Origin: Anaerolineales bacterium UBA2181
GTDB lineage: Bacteria > Chloroflexota > Anaerolineae > Promineifilales > UBA4811
DNA: 64,000 nucleotides
Direction: 5' to 3'
NCBI GenBank assembly: GCA_002328075.1
Contig: DCVT01000015.1
Location: forward strand, 84,858 to 148,857
The notes beneath the pieces were generated by a model. It was not told where the DNA came from, searched no databases, and was given only the letters and a program-made list of their open reading frames with translations. The translations under genes were made by a program, and so were the position numbers. Each line of letters opens with the position of its first letter. The stretch's first letter is position 1. This document shows, piece after piece, positions 53,065-62,482 of this stretch.

Positions 53065-54234
53065 TCAGGCTGTGGGTGGTTTATCTTTGTCTGCTGGTGG
53101 CTGGTCGGCCGTCGGATCCACGGGTTGGCTGGACACGTCTGGAGGCGGCGCAGCTACCTCGGCAGCCGCGTCCGGCGCGGGTTTATCACCTGCAGCTGGA
53201 GCGGTTCCCTTTTCTGGTTTGGGTTTCTTGGGTTTGGCGGCGGGTGGGGGGACCGGCGGCGGCTCTGGCGGTTCCGCGTGCTCGATCACCAATTCATAGG
53301 CTGTCTGCGCTGGCTTTTCGTTCTGGATGATCTGGTGCACCAGCTCTTCGTCTACCTGTTGTTCTGATGGAACCCGGAGGGTGACACGGAAGGTGTGTGG
53401 ACGCTCCAACACGTCTTCGATCACCGGTGTCACGGCGGCGTATATCTCCAAATAGCGGCTCAAACCATGACGGGTGCCTCGCCAGCGATAGAGCTCACTG
53501 GCACTGCGAATCAGGTCCCTCCGATGTGCCTCTGGCCAGTTTTCGTTCAAGGTAAGGTCCAGCCAGGCGGCAAACCAGGGCAGTGTGTCGGCCGGTTGCG
53601 TGCGGGGATCCAATATCAGAGGAAGGTGGTCAGCAATTTGCTCGATCGGCGCCAGGATGGACTCGAAGATGAGTAGGAAGCGATCCATCAGGCTGTCCTG
53701 AGAGAAGAACGAGGGCAAATGCTGCAGGTAACTACTGCGCGGGGGCAGACTCCAGCCGGTTACCGCACCCTCCGCAACGGGTCGAACCGGCTCAGCAAAG
53801 GTGAGGACGAACTCGTCATCCTCCGCAGGTGCCACGGGCTGGGGACCATAGTACACCAGGAGGTACTCCCCAATCCGGATGGTATCGCCCTCAATCAGCT
53901 GCCGCGGTTCGTTTGGCGCCAGTCTCTCATCGTTCAGGAAGGTGCCATTCTGGCTCCTCAAGTCCTCTATCCAGCAGCCCTCCAACCTACACAAGAGCCG
54001 ACAGTGCCTCCGCGAGATGCCCTGGTCGGGAAGGACCAGCTCGTTGCCCATCTCCCGTCCAAACCGGAACTCCTCGCGGTTGAGCCGTACGGTCCGGACT
54101 GCCTGCCCAGTCTTTCGTCGCAGGGCCAGAGAACCAAAATCCTGCGGGAAGGCTGGCAAAGAACTCTCCCCCGACGCTGGGGATGCCATCCACCCTTCCT
54201 GACCAACAGGTGCCCTGGGATTGTGATCGCTCAT
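53065..54234 (-). CDS. FHA domain fused to phage-tail/baseplate protein (P2 gpI/TIGR02242-like)
   Basis: The 389-residue protein has an N-terminal FHA domain (about 50-130) with FRFGREMGNELVL, GISRRHCRL and RSQNGTFLN, so phosphothreonine binding is likely. Residues about 165-320 match the tail protein family found in injection-system baseplates (YLQHLPSFFSQDSLMDRFLL, RTQPADTLPWFAAWLDL, RWRGTRHGLSRYLEIY). The last 70 residues are Pro/Ala/Lys-rich. The start overlaps the stop of the baseplate J-like gene (ATGA). In known systems this tail protein has no FHA domain as far as I recall. The fusion would allow a kinase to act directly on the baseplate, and a kinase gene follows at 10 bases. Confidence 0.85.
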   Translation of the reverse strand: MSDHNPRAPVGQEGWMASPASGESSLPAFPQDFGSLALRRKTGQAVRTVRLNREEFRFGREMGNELVLPDQGISRRHCRLLCRLEGCWIEDLRSQNGTFLNDERLAPNEPRQLIEGDTIRIGEYLLVYYGPQPVAPAEDDEFVLTFAEPVRPVAEGAVTGWSLPPRSSYLQHLPSFFSQDSLMDRFLLIFESILAPIEQIADHLPLILDPRTQPADTLPWFAAWLDLTLNENWPEAHRRDLIRSASELYRWRGTRHGLSRYLEIYAAVTPVIEDVLERPHTFRVTLRVPSEQQVDEELVHQIIQNEKPAQTAYELVIEHAEPPEPPPVPPPAAKPKKPKPEKGTAPAAGDKPAPDAAAEVAAPPPDVSSQPVDPTADQPPADKDKPPTA

Positions 54235-56198
54235 GTTACCGTCACCTGGTGTCCGTACGAGACCAGCAAGCTATTGGCCGGAAGCGTGATGCGCTCGGTC
54301 CGTTGCTTTCTCGCTTTTTCCTTGCCGCTCCGTATTACCTCAAACACATCCAGCGCTTCGACATAAGCCACCCCGCCCACCTGCTGGACACACGAATAAA
54401 CGTCCGAGAGATAAAGGTCGCGGCCGAACGGCCATCCCTCATTATCTTCACCCCCGGAAAATGGGTTTAGATACGCATACAGGCGGTCGGTCACCAGCTT
54501 TTCCACCCGCTTGGGCGCCAGATGCGGCTGCGCCTTGACCTTGGTTTCGATTGACACGACGACGTACTCCGGTTCGCGGATCTCAAGCCGGACGGTGAGA
54601 AGACGTCGCGAGTCGAGATAGTCCAAGATCTGCTGTTTGAGGGGTTGAGGCAGCTTTAGGTCGTCGGGATTCACCTCCTGGCCCAATGCCTCTACCCGCG
54701 GGACCACCAACAGATAGACTGTTCCCGGGCTGGGGTCGCCCTCACGGCCGGCGGGCTGGATACACCTTACCCGGGCCACCTCGCGGGCGGCCTCCTTGGC
54801 CAGGAACTCGTAATCGTCGGCCGTAACCGCCCGGCTGCGTGCCCGGATGATACTCGGGGCGCGCACCTTGGCCAGATCAATGCTTTCGGCGTCGGTGCCA
54901 CCCAGCGCAGGAAATCTGTTCTGCACCCGCGCGATGTAGGGAATGGAGGTCTTGAGCACCCGCAGTTTGCCCGACTGCACGTTTCCGATCACGCCGCCGC
55001 CGTAGCGGTATCCGGCGAACCGGACTTGCTTTCCCCGCGGCGGAATCGCCCCATACACGCGCATGTCGCCATCGGGCTGCCGGAGACTGGGACCAAAGCG
55101 AATCTCACCGGTCACGCTGTCCAACGTGTAATGCCGATCCCTGGCCTTGGACTCGCCAAAGTCCTCCACTTCAGTCCATTCGGTCCACGATTCCTGATCG
55201 TCCAGCACCAGGATGGTTTCTCCCGGCCGTCGGTGCAGCACCGGGAAATGGCGCAACTGGAAAATCTGGCCGGGGGAACCATCACTTCGTCCGAGGATCT
55301 CGTTCTCCACCCGCACCGCATGGGTGCTCACGACCGTACCGCCCATGGAGGTTGCCTCCACGGTGATCAGTCCTGGAGACCGGCCATACGCAGGACGATC
55401 GCCCGGCTCCTCCAACCGGCATCTCACCCAGTAACCCGATTTGCTTGCCAGCGTGCGTGTTTCGAGGTGAGGCAGGAACAGCCGCAAAGTGCCCGTGTTG
55501 TTGAAACCACCACTTTCGTCAAACTCAACTAGCGCCTGCTCCCACGTCTCGCCGGTCCATCCCTCCCAAATCCAGGGCGGCCGTTGCGGGTCAACCCCGG
55601 CACCGCCCGCCGTCTCGCAGGAGATGCTCAGCGCCAAGACGTGTTGGGTCAGCTTTTGCGAAAAACCCAAATAGAGCGCGTCCCCAACCTGCGGTGGTTG
55701 GCTCAAGAAAGGATAAAACACCCGGCCCTGAGCCTGCAGATCGGCTATCTGATCTTTGAACCGGTCAGTTTCTCCCGCCTTTTCTGATAGGCAGTGCACC
55801 AACGTGGGTGTGAGGACAACGAAATGGTCGTTGGCCGCAAAGACGATGGGTTCCGCGCCTTCGCGCCGTTCGGTAGCCACCTCCGTGCCCTGGGGGATTA
55901 TGACATCATTGTTCTGCGGGGCAGTGAGCCAGAATGTGATCGGCACCTGGGCCGCTGTTGGCTCGTGAAGACGCAGACCAATCAGCTCCATCAGTTTGAT
56001 ATAGTGAAGATCGGGTACCTGGTTCAGCCTGAATAGCAGCGTTTCCACCATCCAGGCGAACAACTCGATCAGCGTGACCCCGGGGTCGCTCACATTGTGA
56101 TCGGTCCATTCGGGACAGTATCGGGGTATTAATCGCTTGGCCTCATCAACCAAGTCTTGAAAGGTCCGGTCATCCAGGTTTGGGACTGGTAGTGCCAT
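54231..56198 (-). CDS. Baseplate J-like protein of a contractile injection system (TIGR02243-like)
   Basis: The 655-residue protein matches the putative baseplate assembly proteins found in Afp/PVC-type systems and related phages. Marks are CPEWTDHNVSDPGVTLIELFAW near the N-terminus, IPQGTEVATERREG, a central GEIRFGP with YRYGGGVIGNV, and RAVTADDYEFLAKEAAREVARV. It builds the baseplate wedge. It is 2 bases after gp25 and overlaps the FHA-tail gene by 4 bases, so all three are translated in concert. GAGGA lies before the ATG. Confidence 0.9.
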   Translation of the reverse strand: MALPVPNLDDRTFQDLVDEAKRLIPRYCPEWTDHNVSDPGVTLIELFAWMVETLLFRLNQVPDLHYIKLMELIGLRLHEPTAAQVPITFWLTAPQNNDVIIPQGTEVATERREGAEPIVFAANDHFVVLTPTLVHCLSEKAGETDRFKDQIADLQAQGRVFYPFLSQPPQVGDALYLGFSQKLTQHVLALSISCETAGGAGVDPQRPPWIWEGWTGETWEQALVEFDESGGFNNTGTLRLFLPHLETRTLASKSGYWVRCRLEEPGDRPAYGRSPGLITVEATSMGGTVVSTHAVRVENEILGRSDGSPGQIFQLRHFPVLHRRPGETILVLDDQESWTEWTEVEDFGESKARDRHYTLDSVTGEIRFGPSLRQPDGDMRVYGAIPPRGKQVRFAGYRYGGGVIGNVQSGKLRVLKTSIPYIARVQNRFPALGGTDAESIDLAKVRAPSIIRARSRAVTADDYEFLAKEAAREVARVRCIQPAGREGDPSPGTVYLLVVPRVEALGQEVNPDDLKLPQPLKQQILDYLDSRRLLTVRLEIREPEYVVVSIETKVKAQPHLAPKRVEKLVTDRLYAYLNPFSGGEDNEGWPFGRDLYLSDVYSCVQQVGGVAYVEALDVFEVIRSGKEKARKQRTERITLPANSLLVSYGHQVTVT

Positions 56199-56200
56199 GC

Positions 56201-56605
56201 CTATTCCTCGGGTATCACATAAAACGGAAAGACCAGGCTCCGTTCGTCGTGGGTTGCCTTGATGCGATACTCCACGTGAATCCAGAGCCTCCCTTCGTTG
56301 TCCGGGTCGGCTTTGACGCTGACATCCAGCACCTCGGCTCGCGGTTCCCAGCGTCCGAGCGACGCATACACATCGCGAGTGATCTCGCCCATCGTGTCAG
56401 CGTTGATGGGCGCAAAAAGCATGTTGTGGATGTTGCAGCCGTACTCAGGCCGCATGACGCGCTCACCCGGCGCGGTGTTCAGGATGTTCAGAATCGCCTC
56501 GCGAATGTCATCCTCCTCATGCACCAGGGCAATTCCCCCCCGGCTGGTGATGGCCAGGGGCCAGTGCCATCCGGTGCCGAGAAAGGTTCTTGTGCCTTGA
56601 TTCAC
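56201..56605 (-). CDS. gp25-like baseplate wedge protein
   Basis: The 134-residue protein is a gp25/GPW lysozyme-like baseplate component with no catalytic role: EEDDIREAILNILNTAPGERVM and RPEYGCNIHNMLFAP are the family signature. GTG start with AGGAG 9 bases upstream. In T4, T6SS (TssE) and eCIS this subunit joins the baseplate to the sheath. It is part of the run of tail genes with VgrG upstream and baseplate J downstream. Confidence 0.93.
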   Translation of the reverse strand: MNQGTRTFLGTGWHWPLAITSRGGIALVHEEDDIREAILNILNTAPGERVMRPEYGCNIHNMLFAPINADTMGEITRDVYASLGRWEPRAEVLDVSVKADPDNEGRLWIHVEYRIKATHDERSLVFPFYVIPEE

Positions 56606-56650
56606 GCGCTTTTCTCCTGATTATCTGTCGGAATCGCTGATGGCTGCGCA

Positions 56651-58402
56651 TCAATTGATGTTGACCATGCTGCCCTTGATGGTGGCAATCGCGCCAGCCT
56701 TGACCTCCACGTTGGCTGAACTCTCGACCTTAACCCCGGCGTCTCCCTTGACGTTGACGCCTGTCTGACCCTTGATGTCAACCGCCTGCGTCGAGGTGAT
56801 CTCTACTCCCTGCTGGCCGCTGATGGTAATCTTCCCCATCGAAGCCGTCATGTCAATGTCCGAGTCGGCGACGATAGTGATCTTGTTCCCGCTGGAATCT
56901 ATCAATATCTTGTTCTTGCCTGTCTTGTCGATAATGCTGATGCCGGGTGACTCATTCGAATCATCCAAAATGATGAGATGGCCCACCCGAGTCTTGATGA
57001 TTCGCTGCTGAATCTCGCCACTGGAACTGATCACTTTGGCGTTTTCTTCGGGGGGTTTGTCCTGGCCGTTCCACAGTGCGCCGATGATGTAGGGATAGTT
57101 GATGTCGTTGTGTTCAAAGGCAACCAGGACCTCGTCATTCACCTCCGGCAAGTAATAGAACCCACGGCCGCTGCCGGCCATCGGCGCTGCCTGGCGGGCC
57201 CAACTGCTCTCCAGGGCGTCGGACATCCAGGGCAGCTTGACCTTGATGCGGCCCAGTCCGTCTGGGTCGTTGTTGTTGGTCACAATACCCACCACCACGC
57301 CGGGAACCCTGGAGTCGCGGGTGGAGTCAGATTCCGCCAAAAGGGATACTACCGAGAGCGGACGGCGGCCGCTAACGCTAAACTGGACTGTATACCGCTT
57401 GCCTGGTGCGTGGAGATGCGTGGCGCGGGTCACCAGGTACTCGCCGTTAAACCGATCACCTGCGGCCGCAATGTTGATCGTCGTTCCGGCCTTGATCCGA
57501 GCGTTGCCTGTGGTCTGGCCTTCAGCCCGGATATAGTCACCACTCAGTTCGTCGGCGATAGACTGCGCGAATCGATCGGCCTCACCCTGAGTATGAACCG
57601 GCCGGTCGACCAGCACCATCTTGGCGCCGCTGCCGAACGCGCCTTCCGTCGTCTCCCCGCCGGACGCAGACTCGCCGATGCTTGGTTGTGCCTGTCCGGT
57701 GGTGGCTCGACCCTCAATTGCTTCCTTGCTTTGCGGGTCCCAACCCCGAACAATGACCTCCGTAACCTGGCCGGCTGAAGAGAGCCGGGGCCGGAACTGG
57801 ATCAGCTCCTCGCCCCATTGCAGGTCAACCTGGCCCTGGGAGGATGGTTCGTCAAAGTGCAGATCGTCACCATCTACGTAACAGATGAAACCGATCCGCC
57901 TGGCCCGTTCCTGCAGCAACTCCCAGTTGGTCTGGTTATTCTGAAAGATCTGTTCGTACACCTCGGAGGTTGAACCCACCGTGGGATTCAGTCCGCTTTC
58001 TTGTGCAAGCTTGCTGGCAAGGTCACTATCGGTCACTTGTCTGTGGTTTGCCTGCCGCCGACCGCGATGGAGACGGTGACCCTTGTCAAACGCCCGTACC
58101 TGCATGACCACGTTGGACTGGTTGAATTCTGGCTCCAGCGCGGTGATCTCGCCCTTGAAGATGGTCTGGCTTTCGGTCTCGGCCGATGCCTGAACCTGGA
58201 CCTCGATCTCCGTCCCAACCTTCAACTGAGTTGCATCAACCCACCGCAGTTCTTTGTCATAGAACTTGGCCGTGCACATGGCGGGCAACAGCAGGTTGGT
58301 CTCTACCACGACTTCAGCCAGGTTTTCCGCCAACTCGGCGGGCGCATCGGATCCATCGAGTTTGAGGACAAAATGCGCTACCATCTCGGTGGTTGCAGGC
58401 AT
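56651..58402 (-). CDS. vgrG: VgrG/gp27-gp5-type spike protein
   Basis: The 583-residue protein has the gp27-like hub (residues about 1-360), with a VYEQIFQNNQTNWELLQERA block and FICYVDGDDLHFDEP. A gp5-like OB-fold follows (about 370-450: GVVVGIVTNNNDPDGLGRIK, DEVLVAFEHNDINYPYIIGA). The C-terminal needle is a triple-stranded beta-helix with repeated short V/I alternations (VDIKGQTGVNVKGDAGVKVE). It forms the spike that pierces the target membrane. There is no extra C-terminal effector domain. GAGGTGAG precedes the ATG. Confidence 0.93.
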   Translation of the reverse strand: MPATTEMVAHFVLKLDGSDAPAELAENLAEVVVETNLLLPAMCTAKFYDKELRWVDATQLKVGTEIEVQVQASAETESQTIFKGEITALEPEFNQSNVVMQVRAFDKGHRLHRGRRQANHRQVTDSDLASKLAQESGLNPTVGSTSEVYEQIFQNNQTNWELLQERARRIGFICYVDGDDLHFDEPSSQGQVDLQWGEELIQFRPRLSSAGQVTEVIVRGWDPQSKEAIEGRATTGQAQPSIGESASGGETTEGAFGSGAKMVLVDRPVHTQGEADRFAQSIADELSGDYIRAEGQTTGNARIKAGTTINIAAAGDRFNGEYLVTRATHLHAPGKRYTVQFSVSGRRPLSVVSLLAESDSTRDSRVPGVVVGIVTNNNDPDGLGRIKVKLPWMSDALESSWARQAAPMAGSGRGFYYLPEVNDEVLVAFEHNDINYPYIIGALWNGQDKPPEENAKVISSSGEIQQRIIKTRVGHLIILDDSNESPGISIIDKTGKNKILIDSSGNKITIVADSDIDMTASMGKITISGQQGVEITSTQAVDIKGQTGVNVKGDAGVKVESSANVEVKAGAIATIKGSMVNIN

Positions 58403-58495
58403 CGCTCACCTCACCGTGGTTCTCTCGGTATTATTGTCGTCATCGCTAACTTGGTAGCCGGCCACATGCAAGCCAGTCCCGAACATGGACGGTGC

Positions 58496-59140
58496 TTACC
58501 TTGCCGGAATAATCAGCTTCTGTCCCGGGCGCAACCGGTGGGGACGGTCAAGACCGTTAGCCTGGGCAATCGGTCGCCATTGCGTCGGGTCGCCGTAGGC
58601 CCGGTAGGCAATCCAATCCAGCCTCTCGCCTGCCTGCACCACGTGAACTCGGTGCGGTTCACCGCCGCCCGAGGTCGGGTTGGTGCCAGCAAACTTCATC
58701 TCGTCCTGGATCTGCTGGAAAACCACGTCCACTGTGGAACGAACCGGCACGCCGGTCGGCAGGAAGAGGGTGAAAGTCTGGGAGAGACTCTGGATGACTG
58801 CATCAAAGGACCAGAAATCGCCCCACGAGAATCGGACCTTGGGCGGTTCGCTTTTTTGCGATTTCGCGTGTTTTTTGTCCGGATCCACCCGCATCAGCTT
58901 CCACAAGCCCTGAGTGTGCTTGCGCACGTCGGTACCCAGTTCATAGGTATCAAAGAATAACTGCATCTTGAGTTGGGCCGCTTGGCCTCCCGAAAAGGTG
59001 ACCTCGGGAATGTTCTGTCCTGGTTTGAAATCAATCTTCCACTGATTGGTGCGGCTCATGGTGTACTCTTTGGGGTTGAAAAGGCAGGTCACCTTGATAT
59101 CGGTTCCCACTCCGGTGATGGTTGCTTTGGTCAGGGACAT
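58496..59140 (-). CDS. LysM-domain baseplate protein (Afp7/gp53-like)
   Basis: The 214-residue protein has an N-terminal tail part (TCLFNPKEYTMSRTNQWKID, LFFDTYELGTDVRKHTQGLW) and a C-terminal LysM domain (HRVHVVQAGERLDWIAYRAY, ending LRPGQKLIIPAR). This is the standard eCIS protein that sits between tube and spike. AGGAGG lies 8 bases before the ATG chosen; an upstream GTG overlaps that site. It is followed by vgrG at 93 bases, as in Afp/PVC clusters. Confidence 0.9.
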   Translation of the reverse strand: MSLTKATITGVGTDIKVTCLFNPKEYTMSRTNQWKIDFKPGQNIPEVTFSGGQAAQLKMQLFFDTYELGTDVRKHTQGLWKLMRVDPDKKHAKSQKSEPPKVRFSWGDFWSFDAVIQSLSQTFTLFLPTGVPVRSTVDVVFQQIQDEMKFAGTNPTSGGGEPHRVHVVQAGERLDWIAYRAYGDPTQWRPIAQANGLDRPHRLRPGQKLIIPAR

Positions 59141-59179
59141 GATTCTTGCCTCCTGCACAATCGTGCGGTGAGATTGGCA

Positions 59180-62100
59180 TCAATAGCCCCACCGCTGCTC
59201 ACGCTCAACCAGCAAACGCTGTTTGAGAACCTCGTACACGTCTCGCGCCATCTGGTCCAGGTCGGGTTTCTGTTCTGGCTGCTCTGTTTCGGTCGAGGCC
59301 AGCTCTCTCTCCAGCTCGTCGACAAGCGAACTGGCAGGTTCGGCCGCCTCGGACTCTTGGAGCTGCACGAAACCAAGTGAACTCGGTTGGCGCGGCACAG
59401 GAGCGACCGCAGCTCGCTCCGAACGGACCGGGGCCGTCGGTTGTGAGGTTTTGGTAGCAGGCACGCCCATCGAGCCCGGGCGGCTATCGGGTTCTGACCG
59501 TGCGGCGGAGAATCGTCGCGCAGAGTGCAGCGGCATCGGAACAGGGACACCGATGGATTCCGCTTGGCGAGACAGGGGATGTTCGCCAGCCGGGCCAATA
59601 CGTGGCCGGTGCGGTGTGGGGTGTTGGGTACCTGTCCGCGCCTCCACACCTTCGCTGGCCAACTCTGTCAGCCCTGCCTCGTGGTCAATTCGTCTTGTTG
59701 GCGTGACCGTTTCCCCGGTGAGGGCCGTATGCTGTGTGACCGGTCCTGCGCTGATCCGGCTTGACGAGGGTGCTCTCTCGGGCAAGACCGTGCCAGGCCT
59801 GCCAGGAGCCGCCGGGCCTAGTGGCTGGCGCGCCACCCGACCCGCCGCTGCTGGTGCTGAATGGCTCACAAGCACGCGGCGCGCTGGGGTTGTCGGAATG
59901 ATCGGAACGAATCTGGGCTGAGCAGCGGGCCCGGCCTGAGGAATGGCCTCGGGGTGCGTTGCTTCCGGGCTGGTACGCATGCTGCTTTCCAGCCCTGCCT
60001 CCCCTGGCTGCGCCTCCAGCTCGGCTGAGCTGGAGGGCTCTGCCGCTTCTGCCAACCGAGAGATCCCTCGTGGGACCGTCGCGGTGACGCGCTCGGTCTC
60101 GACCGGTCGCGTCGGCACTCGGGCAGGCAGCGCCTCTGCAGGTGCGTCTGCCTTTAGGGACACTTGAGCCTGTCTGGCGGTTCGAGAGCGTTTCTCCCTG
60201 GCAGTTTCCGGCCGTTGAGCAGGGTGGCCGGCCATGGGCAGTGGGTGGGGCGTGCCGGAGGGCGGAGGCACGGCGGACGGCTCGGCGGTGTCCTCGGTTG
60301 GAGCGGTCACTGATTGGTCCGGCATCGCCGCCATGCTCACTTTTCCCCGATCGAGTGGCACCCTTGCTGAGGTCGGTACACGTGCTTTATCGCCCGCCGG
60401 TTTGGCCGCCACGGCGGGCAACGAGATGTCGGGTTGCGCGGGCCGGGCCGCCACGGCCGGCCTGGCGATGGCCCGCGCGACGGGAATTGACATGTCTGGT
60501 TGCCGAGGAACGGCTGCGGCCCTGGAAACTGCCGATCCGGCAGTGGTTGCCTTGACACCGGGGGACGGTGGCGTGACTCGCGGCGAGGTGGCAGATTCCT
60601 CGGCCAAGGGTTGGGGCGGGAGCGTACCGTCTTTCAGGAATCGATCTGGTTCAGCGGTTCGCGACACGGCCGAGGGGATCCCGGGCACATTGCTGAGGGA
60701 GCCGATGGGTCGAACGGGCCGCGCGGTGGTCGTTTCGCGGACGGTTTCGCGAGCGGACACCGGACTCATGACCTGCACCGGTGGCGCTACGCGGTCTGGG
60801 ACTGTCGTGGCCAATGGCTCGCGCTGCGTAATGGTGGTCGCCCGTCGCGCAGGGGTAGGTGCCTTGGTGGTTTCCCGGCTCGTTCGGCTGACAGGTCGAC
60901 TGGCGGCAGATTCGGGAGCTGCTGCCCTGACCTGAACCTTCCGGGGAGTCGAAGGCGGTTCCACCTGCGCCGACGGTTTGCCAGGCGAAGCAATCACCCT
61001 CTGCACCGGCTGCTGTTCAGGAGCCGGCCGTGACCCCACAAGCACCCGGCCTGGCCCGGATTCCTCGCGCGCGAGAGATGCGGTTTTGGCCTGCGCACCG
61101 GGCGCCGGCGGTTCCTCCGGGGCCCCGGCTGCACCCGGGCGGACTGCGCCTGGCCGGCGATCGCCGGATGGGGTTTCATCTGTCGGCGCGTCCGGGGGGA
61201 CCTTGGCCGTCTGGACATCGCTGGACGAGGTTTCATGCGTCGGCGCGTGCGGGGGGACCTTGGCCGTCTGGAGATCACTGGATGGGGTTTCATGCGTCGG
61301 TGCGTCCGAGGGGGGCGGGGCCGCCCGGGCAGTACTGGCCGGGGTTTCACGTGCCTGCGTGTCCGGGTGAACCGTTGGCGGCGACTGGCGCGGTGCAGCG
61401 GCTGGTTCGGCCGCCAGGTCTACCGGCGGGGTGCGGCGATCTGGTCGGCTCCTGCGCGGTCGGACGGGGGTTTCTGACGGTGGTAATCGCGCAGCAGCAC
61501 CTTCCGATTCAGGTTGCCGCGTTTCCTCAGTCTGCCGGTCGATGGCCGCCCGGGCAGTACTGGCCGGTCCTGGCCGCGTCGGTATCGCTGCGGGCGGTTG
61601 CGAATCGGATCTGGATGGAAGCGTATCGGCAATCGGTGCCAGACCTGGCGCAGCGACCGGCGTCGGGCCGGCCGTGGCGCGATCCACCCTTTCCGGTGCC
61701 GTAACGCTGTCTGACGGGGCAGCATAATCCGTTCTGGGCTCGGCCCGGCCGGTTTCCTCCGTTGTGTCCTCATCCGGCGGCAGATCGGCTTGCTGATCAA
61801 CCGGCGCCACCGGCATCCCTGCCTTTACTTCCCAGGTTCGGGTTTTGGGCAGACGGCTGGGAATACTGGGGGGAGGTCCCCTCCTGGTTGCCTCCTGTTT
61901 CCGGGCTACCTGGCGCGCTCTCACGTCATCCATAAAACTCGGCCGAGGCGGAAACATGCTTTTCCACCTCTCGCTCCCGGTGTCGACCCAATCACTGGGT
62001 CTGGGCGCAGCCGACGTTGGCTCGGCTGCGGTGGGAGCGGCGCTCAGGCCGTGCGGTGCTTCGGCGGCTGGTTGAATCGGACTTTTGGCACGGACCATCG

Positions 62101-62482
62101 CCTTTCTGGGCGCCGGAGCGGGCGATCGGGGCTCGGCCGGCTGGCGCGAGCGCACAACCTGATGATCGGCAGCGGGTCGGAGGCTGGGCGCCTCCTCGAC
62201 TGGGGCTAACTGCGGAGTTAACCCGCCAATCCAGGTCATGGTGGCAGTTGACCAATCAAGGTCCGACCGGCCGGCTGCCGCCGAGGGGATTCCCAGTTGG
62301 CGCTGTACGGGCGCCAATTGCGGGCCAGGCCGAGCCAAGGGCGCGTTCCGTCGCCTGGCGGCGCGGGCGAGGGAGATCTGCCGGGCTGCCACGTTCAGCA
62401 ACCGCCTCGGCCGGACCTGTGCCAATGGCCGGAAACGGACCAGGGGGCGCTGCAGAACCGAGACTGCGTCAACTTCAGACAC
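59180..62482 (-). CDS. 1100-residue disordered Pro/Ala/Arg-rich protein of the injection cluster
   Basis: The protein is dominated by Pro, Ala, Arg, Thr and Ser with no long hydrophobic or globular stretch, so it is probably disordered. About residues 390-440 hold imperfect 19-residue repeats (APTHETPSSDLQTAKVPPH and variants). The C-terminus, MARDVYEVLKQRLLVEREQR, matches the end of the small protein encoded upstream of the tube gene. A GTG start overlaps the tube gene by 8 bases. The position between tube and LysM genes suggests a structural, tape-measure-like or cargo-recruiting role, but no family was recognised. The reading frame is well kept over 3.3 kb, which argues for a real gene despite low complexity. 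Confidence 0.75.
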   Translation of the reverse strand: MSEVDAVSVLQRPLVRFRPLAQVRPRRLLNVAARQISLARAARRRNAPLARPGPQLAPVQRQLGIPSAAAGRSDLDWSTATMTWIGGLTPQLAPVEEAPSLRPAADHQVVRSRQPAEPRSPAPAPRKAMVRAKSPIQPAAEAPHGLSAAPTAAEPTSAAPRPSDWVDTGSERWKSMFPPRPSFMDDVRARQVARKQEATRRGPPPSIPSRLPKTRTWEVKAGMPVAPVDQQADLPPDEDTTEETGRAEPRTDYAAPSDSVTAPERVDRATAGPTPVAAPGLAPIADTLPSRSDSQPPAAIPTRPGPASTARAAIDRQTEETRQPESEGAAARLPPSETPVRPRRSRPDRRTPPVDLAAEPAAAPRQSPPTVHPDTQARETPASTARAAPPPSDAPTHETPSSDLQTAKVPPHAPTHETSSSDVQTAKVPPDAPTDETPSGDRRPGAVRPGAAGAPEEPPAPGAQAKTASLAREESGPGRVLVGSRPAPEQQPVQRVIASPGKPSAQVEPPSTPRKVQVRAAAPESAASRPVSRTSRETTKAPTPARRATTITQREPLATTVPDRVAPPVQVMSPVSARETVRETTTARPVRPIGSLSNVPGIPSAVSRTAEPDRFLKDGTLPPQPLAEESATSPRVTPPSPGVKATTAGSAVSRAAAVPRQPDMSIPVARAIARPAVAARPAQPDISLPAVAAKPAGDKARVPTSARVPLDRGKVSMAAMPDQSVTAPTEDTAEPSAVPPPSGTPHPLPMAGHPAQRPETAREKRSRTARQAQVSLKADAPAEALPARVPTRPVETERVTATVPRGISRLAEAAEPSSSAELEAQPGEAGLESSMRTSPEATHPEAIPQAGPAAQPRFVPIIPTTPARRVLVSHSAPAAAGRVARQPLGPAAPGRPGTVLPERAPSSSRISAGPVTQHTALTGETVTPTRRIDHEAGLTELASEGVEARTGTQHPTPHRPRIGPAGEHPLSRQAESIGVPVPMPLHSARRFSAARSEPDSRPGSMGVPATKTSQPTAPVRSERAAVAPVPRQPSSLGFVQLQESEAAEPASSLVDELERELASTETEQPEQKPDLDQMARDVYEVLKQRLLVEREQRWGY
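61168..61310 (-). repeat. 57-bp tandem coding repeats
   Basis: TTTCAT and its surroundings recur at 61174, 61231 and 61288, a strict 57-base period, encoding a 19-residue unit of the disordered protein. Units differ by a few bases. Confidence 0.75.
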
